Source: Botryotinia globosa (Eukaryota > Ascomycota > Leotiomycetes > Helotiales > Sclerotiniaceae). Taken from it: 64,000 bases of DNA. This document shows, piece by piece, positions 34,978 through 46,917 of the stretch. The stretch's first letter is position 1, and each line of letters opens with the position of its first letter. The stretch covers positions 930,001-994,000 of the forward strand of contig RCSZ01000006.1 of assembly GCA_014898425.1 (NCBI GenBank), in the 5' to 3' direction. The notes under the pieces are model-generated. The model was not told where the DNA came from, did not search any database, and saw nothing but the letters and a program-made list of their open reading frames with translations. A program made the position numbers and the translations under genes.

Positions 34978-35978
34978 GAGGAGTAATAAGCTATCTAAGA
35001 GCTACCCGGGTACCAAGCAAGTGGTCCCTTGAATACAGTTTTGCGCTGGAGCAAGGCGCGACAGAAGAAGTGATATCCATCAGAAAATTTGAAACATACA
35101 TTACCTTGGATATTGATTAAACCCTTTCAAGTAGAGTTCAAGATCTGCTCTGCAATGCAACTTTCTAGGTTACTTTCATTTGAATTCTTTCTTGCTTGGT
35201 TGCTTGCTTGGTTGCTTGCTTGCTGAGAAAGATTTTATGAATAATGATTCTTGAGGGGGGTTTTCTTCAGGTTGAGAGAAAATTGGATAAAATAATAAAT
35301 AATAAAATGAATAATAAATGGATAAATAAAAGGATAATTGGCAATAATTGAACAATTGAATAATCGAATAAATAATAAGTGGTTATCTAGGTCCTGGGAT
35401 CTTTTAGGGGGGGGAGGGTGAGGGGGTGCGTTCGTAAATTGTAAACTTTATAATAGCTGAGGCGGGAGGGAGCTAGGATTCAGGGAGTCAAGGATTCTTC
35501 TCTTCTTCTTCGTCGTCTTCTTCTTCGTTTTCTTCGTTTCTCGCTTCTCGCTTCTCTTCAAAATTTCCCTCTTTTTTCTTTCTTTCGCGTGCGTGAAGGT
35601 GGGATGGTAATACTGTATGTACCCAGCTAATGTATCCTTTTTAGATTGAGTTTTGAGTTTGGGGTTTTCGGATCCAAGAGTAACCTGGTACGTACTTACA
35701 CCTTAGTCAAGAGCGGGAGTGGGCACGGTACGTTGAGTAGTGTACGAGTAGTGTGAGAGTAGTGAGGTACGGTAAAATGGTCGAATCAGATTTCAAGATG
35801 ATTTGTGGGATTGCGTTTGTGTATGTATGTAGGTAGTAGGTAGGCCGGTGAGTATGTATGTGTATATGTATGTGTGTGCGTGTATGTATGTATGTATGTA
35901 TGTATATGGATTTCTAGAATCTCTTGGCGCGTTTTCTTTTCTTCTGTTGCTATAAGGATTGTTAGAAGGAGAGGAGAG

Positions 35979-36065
35979 GAGCAGGGAGAGAGAGAGGGAG
36001 AGAGAGGGAGAGAGAGGGAGAGAGAGGGGGGGGGAGAGAGGGAGAGAGAGAGAGAGAGAGAGGGG
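35979..36065. repeat. (GA)n-rich microsatellite
   Basis: GAGAGAGG-type repeats, preceded at about 35841-35910 by a TATG/TGTA-rich run. The long open frame across 35786-36532 on the minus strand is generated by this low-complexity sequence. Confidence 0.9.
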
Positions 36066-36274
36066 AGAAAGAAAGAAAGAGAGTGCAGACGAGAGAGACA
36101 GAGAGGGAGAGAAATGTAAATCAAAGCATCAACGATCGCATTGCGCAAATAACAATAGAAATATAATGGATATATAGGTGAGCGAGCACAATACAGTACA
36201 ATACAATCAAATTCAACGCAATATATAAATGAAGGGAAACAAAACGGATTGGATTTGCAAAGGAGGCAAAACAG

Positions 36275-36396
36275 AGCAAGCAAGCAAGCAAGCAAGCAAG
36301 CAATTATCCCGAACCAGTCATTTAATGACCGAGGCGTGAGTTTTGTGCAGCAATGATGGATGGATGTTCTGCTTTCTTGCTTGCTTGCTTGCTTGC
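36275..36396. repeat. inverted pair of (GCAA)n and (CTTG)n tracts
   Basis: A GCAA run (36275-36303) and a CTTG run (36374-36396) are complementary and about 70 bp apart, so a single strand could fold into a stem of about 20 bp. Confidence 0.7.
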
Positions 36397-36573
36397 CTTC
36401 TTGCCTTCTTGCGGTGGATTGTTGTTGCCGTCTTTGAATGGAAATGGATCCTGCTGATATAGTAGAGATGATTATGATAATGCTAGAAAAGTTAAAATGT
36501 CCCGTTTGTGAGTCTCTCCCCACCGCAATCATACAAAGTACAGATTAAATCAATCAAATGGTTCAAAAGAGCA

Positions 36574-36639
36574 AGAAATGAAGAAATGAAGAAAATGAAG
36601 AAAATGAAGAAAATGAAGAAAATGAAGAAAATGAAGAAA
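36574..36639. repeat. (AAAATGAAG)n minisatellite
   Basis: Several 8- and 9-bp AAATGAAG / AAAATGAAG units in tandem. Confidence 0.85.
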
Positions 36640-37198
36640 CAACCTTGAACCCGTCAAAAAGTTCAAAATAACTCCACTCCAAACTTATTATTGTTGCCCC
36701 CTCTCTCGTCTCCTTTTCAAATTTCATCAATCAAAGAAAAGAAGAAGAAAAAACAAAAAACTCTAAGACTCTAACCTAATGTTCATGCCAGCTTGCTTTG
36801 ATTTTATTTTTCCCTTGATTACCAGTAGATGATTCAATCTTTCGACCTTCGGAAACGATGGGAAAAGGCTTCGAAAATCAAGATATGCCACCACGGGAAA
36901 TCAATGGACACCTGCAATCAAGCAAACTTCACAAACTTTGGGTTAAAGTCCAAAGAGCACGCACGATAAGGATAGAGGTGATGGCTTGATAGGTGAAGAT
37001 TCAGGTAAAAGGTAAAAAGAAGGTTCATGCAAGTAGGTAGGTATCCCAAGAAAAATCAACGTACTGACCCGTGTATTCGTGACTTGGAATTTGTGAAAGG
37101 GGACAAATGTATAGTGCCGGTGTTACTTGATACGGCGCATTCGAAAGCCGTTGAAGATGGAGAAGATACGATCGAGTTGCAAGGCTCAGGATGCTAGT

Positions 37199-37250
37199 AG
37201 TATGTTGGTATGCTGGTATGTTGGTATGCTGGTATGCTGGTATGCTGGTT
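37199..37250. repeat. (GGTATGCT)n 8-bp repeat
   Basis: Six or so copies of an 8-bp unit alternating GGTATGCT and GGTATGTT. Confidence 0.85.
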
Positions 37251-37710
37251 GCTAGATGTTGGTTGCTGTCGTATACCCTTCCAAGACCTGCGTTGTTTGG
37301 TTCGTCTCTCCGCCGTCTCTCTTCCGCGTCGCAGCGCACTTTTCGCGATTCAAGATTCGAGTGGTGTTCAATGTCGGTGCCGTGTTCACTATTCAGTGTT
37401 CACGAAAGCTTTCGTGCCCAGTTACCCGGTGCCAACCACCCGAGAATAGGCGATATAATGGTATTGTGGGTAGCTAAGGGAGTGGTGTGTGGTGTGTGGT
37501 GAAGTTGGAAATAGTTTAGATTGACAAGGGGGAAGAAAGTGTCATGTAAGGTGGGATAATGGATAATGGATAGTAGTCTGTTAATGGGTTAAGAGTCGAG
37601 ACTAGGATGAATGTAATACCTGAGCCGGCTGGAGCTTGATTTGGGGAGTGGCTTAAGGTTACGGTTGATTGATTCTACGAGCGAGGTAGTTGGGTAGTAT
37701 TATTAGGTAG

Positions 37711-37711
37711 G

Positions 37712-37745
<34 letters not shown>
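37711..37745. repeat. (ATCA)n tetranucleotide repeat
   Basis: About eight perfect ATCA units. Confidence 0.9.
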
Positions 37746-38716
37746 TCATGCTACATATTGATAAATGATATGATATCGTGATTCGTGAATGCCACTCACT
37801 CAATTAATGAATTTCAATATCAAACTTCTTTCTCATGCCTGTCTGTAGCTTGCCATCTGCCAGCCACCTTTGCATCCCACTACTGCTGGCATCAAATAAT
37901 GCTACCCCTACTTGATGTAAGCTTTGCCCAGCAGGGTAATGATTTATCTTGTTTTGTTGAGTCAAGTCTATCCTATTACGAACTTACAATGTCAACGACT
38001 GACAAAGGGATGGATCATGGATCATGGATCATGGACGAGGAAGTGATAGATAAAAGGGTCTAGTTCTCGCCATTGAATTTGAAATGTCATCCCAAGTGGG
38101 ACAACCCAGGAGACGAGACGAGCGAGATTGATATATTGTATCAACCGTCAAAGTACTTTACATAGCAGCGTACCACTACATGACATCTCTTTCTCTCTTC
38201 AAACTTCAACCCGACGCACCAGCAAAATCCAGGTTTCTCGCAGTAAACTGTTCTCACTATCCCAACAACAACAACAGCAGCATCATCTTCATCATCTTCT
38301 TCATCACCCTGATCATTATCCCCGGATCTGTGTACACCAGCATGTCGCATCCCAGGAGTGAGAGCCAGTAAGCAGAGGATGTAGCACGTCGTCTCAACCT
38401 GCCCAATGATAAATGTGGAGGGATTGATAGTCTCGTCTGGCCCTATCTGTACAGTGTAGAACAATCACACCCAAATGCAATGCACTTTAGCGACTTTATC
38501 CAGTGCAGAACAAGCACATTTTCACATTTTCCTCATTCGAAGCTTTCTTCTGGGAAGGATGCGGGGGCGTCAGTCACTTTCATGTGTATTTCCCATAGCC
38601 AAGCTGGAGGCTTGTCAGGTTGTCAGCCTCGAATGTCGTATGACCTGCTCCTTACAACACTCGAAAGTAGTCACTTTAACTTTGGTCATGGCATATTCAA
38701 TCTTGCCTGCATATGT

Positions 38717-38895
38717 AGATGTAGAAGTAGATGTAGAAGTAGATGTAGAAGTAGATGTAGAAGTAGATGTACAGATTCCACACTCCCAACTACATGCATG
38801 CAGTATGGAGTATGGAGTATGGAGTATGGAGTATAGAGTATGGAGTATAGAGTATAGAGTATAGAGTATAGAGGATAGAGGATAGAGGATAGAGT
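38717..38895. repeat. 12-bp minisatellite followed by a 7-bp repeat
   Basis: Copies of GATGTAGAAGTA (38717-38771) are followed, after a short unique segment, by TATGGAG / TATAGAG / GATAGAG units (38803-38895). Confidence 0.85.
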
Positions 38896-39193
38896 ACGTA
38901 ATCTTCCATGCCCAGCATCCAAATCGTAACGTAAAGGAAGCTCTTTGTCATTCTCACGTTCTCACATTCTCACGTTCTCACGTTCTCACATGATCCCAGA
39001 TTCCCGGAAATCCTCAAGACATTCCCACCAGCTTATGATGAACAACAGGCCTCCTGGTCATGGTACATACCGATGCCTTGGACATGGGAGGCACCACTCT
39101 TCAAGAATCAACACCCATTCTTCGACGCACGATTGTCCTGCATCAGAATCCTTCGCCTCGTCAAATCCATGGAAATTAATCGGTAATATGTAG

Positions 39194-39222
39194 GAAAGAA
39201 AGAAAGAAAGAAAGAAAGAAAA
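39194..39222. repeat. (GAAA)n tetranucleotide repeat
   Basis: About seven GAAA units; a shorter GAAA run occurs near 39330. Confidence 0.85.
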
Positions 39223-42200
39223 GTCCCTGATTGCCTGGGTATCCTCATCTCCCTGGCCCCGTTGCTAACTTGCTTTGGCTCGGACTTCCTGTGTCCTGGA
39301 CTCCTGTGTCCTGGACTCCTGGTAAAACAAGAAAGAAAGAAATGGAGGCATCAATTCACATCATCACATGAGATTTCTCTCTGGAAGGGTCAAAGCGTGC
39401 TAGCTAACAATGTCACAAACTCGGTAATTGAAATGTAACAGAAATGTCCATATTGATCATCATATCAAAATCCAAGAACTCTCATCACGCAATGTTTTGG
39501 CCTCCTTCACCTCTTTGGCCTCTCCTGCCTTCTTTTCTAATCACAAATGATTTCATTTGTTTCTCAATCATATCATTACAGTACAACATCTATTTTTTGG
39601 CAAACAGTATCAATCATCCGACTCGAAGAGATCCCAGGCTCCCAGGAAGTGATAAATGAGATCAACATGGAGAACTGCGGGGACTCTAGCAACTGATCCA
39701 ACGGCTTTCGGGTAGAGCCCTTAAAGTGCTTCTTTTCCTTCCATGCTCTCCCCCAATCACAGCGTCGTTCCTGAAAATCTCCTTCCCGAGAACATGACGA
39801 TAAGTACTGGTACATAAAAAAAACAAAAGTACGCGTTCGGCGGAACGGGCGCGAGGCACGGAGCGATACGTTCGTTTACTTATGATTCCTAGCCTCCTTC
39901 TAAGTTCTAGCTCTACTTACTCAAGAATCTGAAGCGTTTCCGTTCATAAGTGGTTGAGGATTAGCTCGGCTATTGTTCAACTCGAGTCAGTATTGCACAG
40001 GAAAAAACAAAATCTACTCGGAGTCTCTAGGACGATTCTAATTTGCGCCATCGAATGTCTCTGACTCGATGTAAGAATGGAACAGATTCAAAAGAAAATA
40101 ATGCCCATCATCGAAAGAGAAAGAAAGAAATGTTTGGAGGAGACGGTAAATATGCCCCAATCATGTTCCGTAAGCTCCTCCAGGCTCCAAGGAGTCGGGC
40201 ATGAGTTTCAAAGCCTGTTAGCCACATGTAATCGCGATGCCGTACCGGCGTCTAGAAGATATCTGGGACTGAGATTCACGAAATGGCTACACAAAGTTCT
40301 TGCCCTCACAATAGAGACCGCGATGCGACGATCGTTACACAAAGGTTGGGTTGGGCATATATGGTACATTGTCGGCGATCAGCATTCGAGGGATACGGAA
40401 GGTTAATGAACAATAATAGAAATCCCTTGCAGGCGAACCAAATCATCGAAGCCAGTATCCCGATGCAACGGCTCCATTAAACTGATGCCCGAACACTCCG
40501 CGGCAAACAAGGATATGCCAAATACACTTTTTCCACGAAGCTTCCTGTCAAAATTCCGGCACGATCTAAGCTCGTTCGCCATTCTTACCCGGTAATGTAC
40601 TAAACCACGACTTGCATATTATCTTGCATCGTATCATTTGCATACGAAGTAGTATGACTCTTGTAAGAGATAGATTTAGACTACGGGGACTCAGCGACAA
40701 TCGTTACGACTGGATGCGGATCATCTGACGTTCCGGGCGTTCAAACGGACTGTGTTATCCGTACGTAAAGATGTAACCTCACCGCTTCTTCCAAGCTACA
40801 GGATCGATGGTGCAGCAATGGTGCTGATGGAAATGCGATTGATCATTTAGGAGGCTGAGGTTATAGCGCGAGAGACTTAAGATGGCCGACAGGAAGATGA
40901 TAAGACGGCTAAACACTAATTGAAAAGGCGGTGCTTCCACCTAACCAGCATGCAAGCAACATCAACAACTCATGGCACAAGTCACATTACATGGAACTTG
41001 GAATGTGCGACGAGGGAATCATGTCGCTCATGGTTGCAGATGGTGGTGATTTGCTTCCAGAACCGGTACTCGTTTTCCCATGGCAGATGATAAACTTCCG
41101 ATGTGACCAATGAGGGTCTTCGGAGGTTAATATGCAAAGTGCGCAAATCTTCAACTTTTTTCTGACTCGTTACTTGCATTACCATAAAGGGCATGCAATC
41201 ATTGCAATACTGTTAGCGAAGTAAACAAGAAGGCGATTCTGGAAATCAAACATCTCAAGCTAGACCTCCATCATTTCGTTTGTCTCACATGAACACCAAT
41301 ATTTGATATATACAATCCTGGCCCTTATAGACGAACTGTTGGTTGATGCTATCGCATATAGATATATGATACGACCAGTATCTGTACACAGTGATTGTAT
41401 ACGTCCGAAACATTCCTTCGTGAAAAAGGCAAATTGCAATGTGCCGAATACATGAACTGATAGATAAGAAAACGGTGAACTTTCTCTCAACCCCTCCAAA
41501 GGCAAGAATACAAAGAGACTATTGGTGAAACGGGAAGTGTCAAGGCCAAGATTAACCAGGTCCACCTTGTACCATTGTACGGATCTTTTTCCACGTGTCA
41601 GCGGAGACGACTTGAATATTCGGACCCTTCGCCCAACCAAAAGCCAACCTTCATCTAATTACCTTACCTTGTTCAACTCGGTCGTTCAAATCTTTCACGC
41701 CTAGTTTGACAGAGCTCATTGATGGAAGATTGCTTTCTACCGGTAACCGAGTCAATTTTTCAAGGATTAATTACGTTCATTCATTTCTCTTGAGCAAGAT
41801 AGCTAAACGCTATCCTGAGCTATCAGAGTCAGCCCAAATGTCGGTGTAACACAAAGCATGCAAGCTTACTCAGACGTGTCAAATGAGAACGTGAGTGCCA
41901 ATTTTGAGATTTGACCAAGGTCGCACAAGTTTGTTTCGGTGTACACCATCAGCTTTGAACGTCCCAATAAATCGGAAAGCTACGGCGAGACACCATCCGC
42001 ATTGGTTGCCGAAGATACCGATGTAGATGTCGTATCCGGCTGGTCCCTTAACTGTGAAGGGGCTAACTCGATTAAATGAAAATCTATCACGCCACCAAAC
42101 CTTCTTGTTTATCTCAATCCTACTCGTATAGCTCCATAACCGAGAAATTGGGCTAGTAAAAAGCAGTCTGATAACGAGCCCGTTCGCCGTTCTGATATCC

Positions 42201-42372
42201 TGACTGGTCAAATTTTCTTCTTGCGTTGATCATATTGAACCCTTGAGTGTTGGAACTTGGCTGTAGTCCAAAATAGCTCGTCTAAACCCAGTGTGACAGC
42301 AACCCCAAATCGCCCGAGATCGTAGTCTGACGCTCTGTGTCGTGGCTGTCTAATATCTACGTATGCTTTATT

Positions 42373-43058
42373 TCAACCCGATCTGTTGGAATGATCATCA
42401 TGGACGCGTCTTCTCTTAGCGGGCCTTTTAGCTTCTAGGGGTGAGCTGACAAGGCTGCCTGTTCGAGAGCGTCGACCGCGTCCAAGAGTATTGGTATTGA
42501 CTTCCTCTCCCTCCGTAAAAGTCAGGTCACCCGTTTCTCCTAGGATCTCTCGAGATGCTTCTTCCATCAAAATACCCAGTCCTATCAAAGCCGTTTCGTC
42601 CATACTGCGCCAATCTATAGACCCTCCCTCTGCAGTTGCACGAGAATAGAAATCTGAAGCATAGGTATGGAGTGACTTCAACAGATCGGAGTCTGGCAAC
42701 CCCTTCGGAGACTCTCGCTCATTTGCAAAATAGATGTCCGATTCGGCATACCTGGTTGGCGCATTTTTGCTCCGAAACAACACAGCTTCGGGAGGCACGG
42801 CGCTTAAAGAGGACGATGTAGTATCCCGCGTTGAGGAGACAACCACACTCCTAGGAATGAAACCTGCTGCGGAAATCCGACCTGGGCCATATGTCAGTAC
42901 GTAACTTTATCTCCGATGAATGTCGTGTTTGGAACGTTACCTGCAACAGCGTCGTAAACGGATGGCTTTCTTGTTCGTGAAACCTTGTCCCCTTCTATTG
43001 ATTTTTCTTCAGTATTTGGATTGATAAAAGCATTCTGTGAAAATGCTTTTGAAGTCAT
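42373..43058 (-). CDS. Rrn10-like RNA polymerase I upstream activation factor subunit
   Basis: Two exons, 43058-42941 and 42881-42373, join in frame to 208 residues starting MTSKAFSQNAFINP. The central block, DLLKSLHTYASDFYSR then SMDETALIGLGILMEEASRE, matches the pattern of yeast Rrn10 (a short helix with HxYA, then a FDETSLITLGLLIE-like segment) as I recall that family. Rrn10 belongs to the upstream activation factor that recruits polymerase I to rDNA promoters in the nucleolus. The C-tail is basic (GRGRRSRTG, KRPAKRRRVH), consistent with nuclear or nucleolar location. The gene is divergent from the CSA-like gene across 304 bp. The family call rests on one remembered motif, so it is moderate. 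The gene itself is well supported. Confidence 0.6.
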
Positions 43059-43362
43059 AGTGTCCTTCAATTTTCAAATCTTGATGTCTAGAATGTGAAA
43101 AATGAATTAAGAATCGTGAGAGCTGAGTCTAGCTAGAGCGCTTGAGAAATTTAGCTCAGTATGACGATGATCAAACGACCCCGCGTAATTTGTACCGTCG
43201 CGTCGCAATCCTTTCAGACTTTACTCCTTCCTACATAAGCAACACTTCTCAGTGCATCATCATACAGGTAGTAGATATTGACATTGAGGTTTATCATTAC
43301 CACCTACCTATGTCCTCCAATTAATTCTTTTCGAATACAAGATTCTATCGTACACCAAATGT
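43059..43362. promoter_or_regulatory. shared divergent promoter region
   Basis: 304 bp separate the start codons of the Rrn10-like gene (minus) and the CSA-like gene (plus). Both 5' leaders and promoters must fit here. No specific factor site was recognised. Confidence 0.6.
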
Positions 43363-44874
43363 ATGAATCAATTGATCTTTGATCGATCAACGGGCAATCT
43401 TGGCCCAAATGCCTTTGCTCGCATTCAAACTACTCAATTAATCCATGCGATTTTACCAGCTCCAAAAGTAAAATTCAATGGTGGTGAAAGGCCTCCAGCG
43501 ACTGTAGCTTCAGGTACGGAAGCTCGCGATTACGAGCCAACGAAGATATGGGCGCACCAGACAGGAGTAAGCGCCTTGTCAATAGATAGATTTGATGGAA
43601 ACATGTAAGAGTGAAATGAATAGTGATACTTATTGAAACTTCTGGACTGACGTGAACATATATAGTCTTCTTTCTGGTGGTGCAGATGCATCAATCAAAG
43701 TTTGGAATCTTGATCAAATCCCCACCGGGGCATCAGAATATACATTCCGACCAACCGGAATGATCCCTAGGTATTTTACAGATTTCTATCATTGTACTTA
43801 ACAGTTGGGAAGCATCCACTAACTCGGGTCTGCAGGAGTGCTTCCGCGCATCAATATGGCATTACCCATCTTAGTTTCTATCCTTTCGATTCTGCTGCGT
43901 TTCTCACTTCATCGTACGATCATCATCTCAAACTATACTCCACGGAGACTCTCGAATTATCCGCAGACTTCGATCTAGACTCTGTGATCTATTCACATGC
44001 CGTATCTCCCATTGCACAACATCTTTTGGTGGCTTGCGCGACTCAACATCCGACTGTCAGGCTCGTAGATCTTCGGTCTGGCGCAAGTACACATTCATTG
44101 GCTGGACATCATGGAGCTATTCTCTCAGTCGCTTGGCATCCAAATGTTGAGCATATACTAGCTAGTGGGTGTGTAGATGGTACGATTCGTGTCTGGGATG
44201 TTCGAAAGAGTTCTGGCGCAGTGGGATTATTGGATTTGGAAGATGCAATTGGGATGTCAACTACACATGGGATGGCGGGTGGTCGATCAAGAGCTTCTGC
44301 CAAGGCCCATGCCGGAGCTGTCAATGGTCTTACGTGGACGGATAATGGGAATTATATCATATCTGCAGCACACGATGAACGAATTCGAGTCTGGGATGCA
44401 GCTACGGGTGCAAATACTCTCGCAAGCTTTGGTCCAACAATCAAGAATGGACATCTCTCAAGTCTACCTATAGTAGTGTCGCCCACAGCACTAACGCCCC
44501 CCATGAAAGAGCTTCTATTTTTCCCCAATGAGAAAGAAATTCTTGTTTTTGAACTTCACGAAGGTCGTCTTCTCAAGCGACTGAAAGTTCCTGGTCCCAC
44601 TGTTGCAGCAATACGATCTCGAACCGGTGAGCGAAATATCCGGAATCGTATCACGGCAATGGCGTGGAGAGAACCGGTTGATGGTATATATTCTGCTCAT
44701 TCAGATGGACAGATTAGAGCTTGGCTACCTAGGACTGAAGAAGATATTCAAATGGATCGTGAGGAAGAGGAGGAAGGCAAGACTCATGGTGAGGATGAAA
44801 GGGGGAAGAGGAAGAGAAATGTTCTCGATGACGTATTTAGGGATCTGACAAGACAAAAGATAAGTTTTGGTTAG
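43363..44874 (+). CDS. WD40 repair protein, ERCC8/CSA (Ckn1/Rad28) homologue
   Basis: Exons 43363-43604, 43666-43770 and 43836-44874 join in frame to 461 residues forming a seven-blade-like WD40 propeller. Repeat signatures include GGADASIKVWNL, SSYDHHLKLY, SGCVDGTIRVWDVRK, SAAHDERIRVWD and SAHSDGQIRAW. The segment VRLVDLRSGASTHSLAGHH followed by ILSVAWHP is characteristic of CSA. VWDVRK at about 236-241 contains the WDxR (DWD) box used to dock on DDB1. CSA is the substrate receptor of a CUL4-DDB1 ubiquitin ligase in transcription-coupled nucleotide excision repair. The C-tail is charged (EEEEEGKTHGEDERGKRKR) and probably disordered. It is divergent from the Rrn10-like gene. Confidence is high for the WD40 call and good for the CSA assignment. 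Confidence 0.85.
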
Positions 44875-45835
44875 GCGATTCATCTATCTTAAAACTGCTT
44901 CTTCAATGACTCGTTATCACGCTAGCTTGAAAGTGTAATGTTCATCTAAATACATAGTGTAAAGCTTAGTGGCTTCATAAACTGGACCCTCAGATTGCAC
45001 CCTCATACAGCTCGTCGAAACTTCTTCAACGTATGTCTATTGTTATCTTTTCTTCAAAGTTGCGAGGCTCACCGGCAAAATTTTAGCCTTCGCTTGGTAT
45101 TATCCCAAATTTGCTTCCGACCAGAACTCGATGCTCATCTGGGAGGATTTCTAAATCCCATCCTGGAGGTTCGTCATACAAACTTTTCCCAGATGCGCTC
45201 CGGAGCTCAAAGAGCATTACACATACTTTTGCCACATCATTTTACTCTTAGCACTATCAGCTTTTGTGTTATGCCCTGACCTGAACACGTACTAAATTAA
45301 TAACTATTATCCTTCATCACAAGCTATGAGCTAGCTCACTTTGTTTTACGTTTGTGATTATCTATTTTAAGAAGAACATTTATATGTTGTAGGGAAAGGG
45401 CTTCAACTGCTCTATTATTATACTAAATCTGTTCCTGCATATCTGAAAGTCTTTTAAAGTAATTTATATCTGAAGAAACTTCCAGTTTGCCATCCCCTGC
45501 CTCTCCTCAGTATATGCATGCTCTTTTGATGCTCACAAGGCCTTGCATATAATTTACTTCAAGTACTGTCTCTTACGACAAGAAACCGAGTTTCAGAGAA
45601 GACTTAATTGGGTCTATTACTCAGTGTATCATCTGCTTATTCGAATTAGACTAATTTCTGAACATTAATGCCTGGCACGTTGATCGGCGTGATATTGGTT
45701 TGGCAGTAGGAGTGTTGGAAAGTTTAGGAATGTATGCATTTACTAATTTACGGATGCTCATTGAAACCTATGATATCAAAGCTCACATCTGGAATTTCTC
45801 TTGGGTAATAATATTAGCCTTGTTCGTCTAAAACC
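44875..45835. other. intergenic between convergent genes
   Basis: 3' flanks of the CSA-like gene and the SDR gene. It is AT-rich with no recognisable gene. Confidence 0.5.
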
Positions 45836-46917
45836 CTATTTTCCCAAATGAATTCCCCCATCAATGATAGAGTTTGTGCCAGTGACACTTTCGCTCTCAG
45901 CTAAACAGTATATCTGTCTAGCAACCTCTTCAATGGTTGCGAGTCTTCCTAGTGTGCTCTTTTTCTTCACTCCTTCTACTTTTGATTCGGGGAATTGGAG
46001 ACCCCAGTCCTGTGGTGACGTGGGTTAGTTTGGTACTATGTAACATGGTTGAGGACAGAGGAAACGGTATTCGACATACAGTAAGCATCAATCCCGGTGA
46101 AACAGAGTTCACCCGTATTGTTGACGTGAGAGCCAATGACTTGATGAGATGTATCTGTGCAGCTTTCGTCACAGAATATGCCTGGAAAGGGACTACTCAG
46201 TTCTCTCGCCTTACTCGCGTTTATCAAGTTCTTGGGTTATGAACATACCATGGAGCTCCCACCCGGTTTCACACCCCTGATGTAATCTCATTAGCCCTTA
46301 TCAATCCAGCAGATCCGGATCACGAGAATGCAAGTAGACGAACAAGAGAATACTCACGCAATACTAGCTGTCGATATAAAACTTCCATCAGTTTTCTCTA
46401 GATATGGCTTCACAGCATGGAAAAGCCACAGATGAGACTTCACATTCATGTTGAAACATCGATCCCAATCTTCTTCAACAATATTGTCATCTAGATCTTG
46501 AAAATTGCGAATCTGAGTCCAGCCATGATTGGAGACAACTGTTCTATTAGATTAGTCCTCTTGATTTCCAGATCAAAATACAAATCGATTGAGAAATCAG
46601 GAAGTTTGAGATATAAACACACCAACATCTAATCGTCCCCACTTCTCCACGCTCTCCTTGACCAATCTCTCTACCTCATCTTTCTTCGACATATCAGCCT
46701 TTATAGCTGTAACTACATCTTTCTCTTCACTATCTGGTAGTTTTCCCCGGGCAAGATCTCCCAGTCCACCAACAAGATCTTGCGCTTTGTCATAGCTGGA
46801 GTGGTAATTGATGATTACACGAACGCCGTGTGATGCGAACAGTCGAGCAGTGGCAGCGCCGAGTCCGGCTGAAGAAGCGGTTATCAGGGCTACAGATGCT
46901 CGCGTTAAAGGTGCCAT
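45836..46917 (-). CDS. short-chain dehydrogenase/reductase (SDR)
   Basis: Five exons, 46917-46623, 46538-46358, 46276-46249, 46181-46080 and 46009-45836, join in frame to 259 residues, the classical SDR length. The N-terminal cofactor motif is a TGxxxGxG variant, TASSAGLG. A structural motif SNHG replaces NNAG. The catalytic serine lies in GSFISTASIAG, and the YxxxK pair in AYSVTK (Y170, K174); the 28-nt third exon is required to reach it. IRVNSVSPGLMLT is the normal PG motif and TGTNSIIDGG the C-terminal cofactor-loop sequence. It should be a cytosolic NAD(P)(H)-dependent oxidoreductase with unknown substrate. R34 is not confidently informative about NADP versus NAD preference. No pathway neighbours are present. 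Confidence 0.9.

Larger units (their letters stand above)
34674..42372. other. 7.7-kb gene-poor, microsatellite-dense region
   Basis: Upstream of the Zn2Cys6 gene I find no supported coding exon on either strand. The left two thirds hold many simple repeats, listed separately. The right third (about 39.7-42.3 kb) is of normal composition but its open frames (for example 40077-40406 plus, 41260-41640 minus, 41879-42211 minus) lack motifs. A long 5' leader, noncoding RNA or regulatory region is possible; this is inference. Confidence 0.45.

Noticed and set aside
35786..36532. Open frame of 248 codons on the minus strand
   Set aside because: Most of it is translated GA/TG microsatellite (Ser-Leu-Pro and Thr-His repeats), with no domain and no splice support.
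38717..38895. Regular repeats considered as a CRISPR array
   Set aside because: Units are contiguous with no unique spacers, and the genome is eukaryotic; simple minisatellite.
40077..40406. Plus-strand frame of 109 codons in the gene-poor region
   Set aside because: No motif, no neighbouring exon that extends it.
41260..41640. Minus-strand frame of 126 codons
   Set aside because: No motif or splice partners; other frames are open nearby as well.
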